Assembly: GCA_021324365.1 (NCBI GenBank)
Contig: JAJPJE010000052.1
Coordinates: 1 to 33,185, forward strand
Length of the DNA: 33,185 bases
Origin: Terriglobia bacterium
GTDB lineage: Bacteria > Acidobacteriota > Terriglobia > Terriglobales > Acidobacteriaceae
Direction of reading: 5' to 3'
The translations under genes were made by a program, and so were the position numbers. The notes under the pieces are model-generated. The model had not been told where the DNA came from, did no database searches, and saw only the letters and a program-made list of their open reading frames with translations. Positions 33,031 to 33,185 of the stretch are shown here, one piece after another. Numbering within the stretch: the stretch's first letter is position 1; each line of letters opens with the position of its first letter.

Positions 33031-33185
33031 ATCGTGTCCCTCCAAAGCGAATATCACCCGAGTCGAGATCTTGCGTCACTGGCCTTGCCCCTGGAATGCG
33101 TATCCCATAGCTGAGCGTGGTTCAGGTAGTTCGTAGTCGTCGTGGTTGTGGGAAAGTTGGAAAGCGGTTCTTTGCTTTCCTGCTT

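Larger units (their letters stand above)
32899..33185. other. Intergenic end of the window
   Basis: No gene supported. Contains the lon terminator (32928-32962), a double-hairpin repeat (32968-33030) and ~150 bp of unassigned sequence to the edge. Confidence 0.4.

Noticed and set aside
1-33185. CRISPR arrays, insertion sequences and rRNA
   Set aside because: I found no regularly spaced repeat-spacer pattern, no transposase-like protein and no rRNA segment.

Overview
The window looks like chromosomal DNA of an Acidobacteriota, most likely class Terriglobia (Koribacter-like). This is inferred from the gene mix: Tat-exported sugar isomerases and oxidoreductases, an ECF sigma / zinc-finger anti-sigma pair beside a TPR-CHAT protein, a very long SMC, frequent TTG/GTG starts and hairpin-rich intergenic repeats. 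No rRNA or taxonomic marker comparison was possible, so the assignment is an inference.

Layout. 1-4550 is an accessory region at a tRNA-Asp gene. A perfect 54-bp direct repeat (1860-1913 and 4467-4520) duplicates the 3' part of tRNA-Asp. A broken tyrosine-integrase gene lies just left of each copy, which suggests two elements integrated one after the other. The cargo is a secreted double retropepsin-like protein, a frameshifted PDZ gene and a membrane-anchored double-PDZ protein. 4568-6062 holds tRNA-Val, rpiA and a GAF-domain gene, all leftward. 6323-7559 has two unrecognised small genes.

7639-12505 is a leftward cassette: ECF sigma factor, anti-sigma factor, a beta-rich protein with a Gly-rich tail, and a lipoprotein-like TPR-CHAT (caspase-like) protein. 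It is the best candidate here for an undescribed system: a regulated, envelope-attached caspase-like protease with a dedicated partner. 12671-19005 is a rightward, tightly packed sugar or sugar-acid operon: MFS transporter, two xylose-isomerase-like TIM barrels (one Tat-exported), an SDR dehydrogenase, a Tat-exported Gfo/Idh oxidoreductase and galT. An AqpZ aquaporin and SMC follow leftward; SMC carries a ~125-residue low-complexity insertion in its N-terminal head.

24617-28625 is a rightward run: hemerythrin-like protein, GNAT acetyltransferase, NicO-like metal permease with a His-rich loop, and an orphan HyuA. 28671-29124 is a leftward stress-type pair, lmo0937-like and CsbD. The window ends with pheA (prephenate dehydratase) and lon. 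Immediately upstream of lon is a perfect CTTGAGT-N7-ACTCAAG inverted repeat, the HAIR operator of the heat-shock repressor HspR, so lon is probably HspR-controlled. A strong terminator and a REP-like double hairpin close the window.
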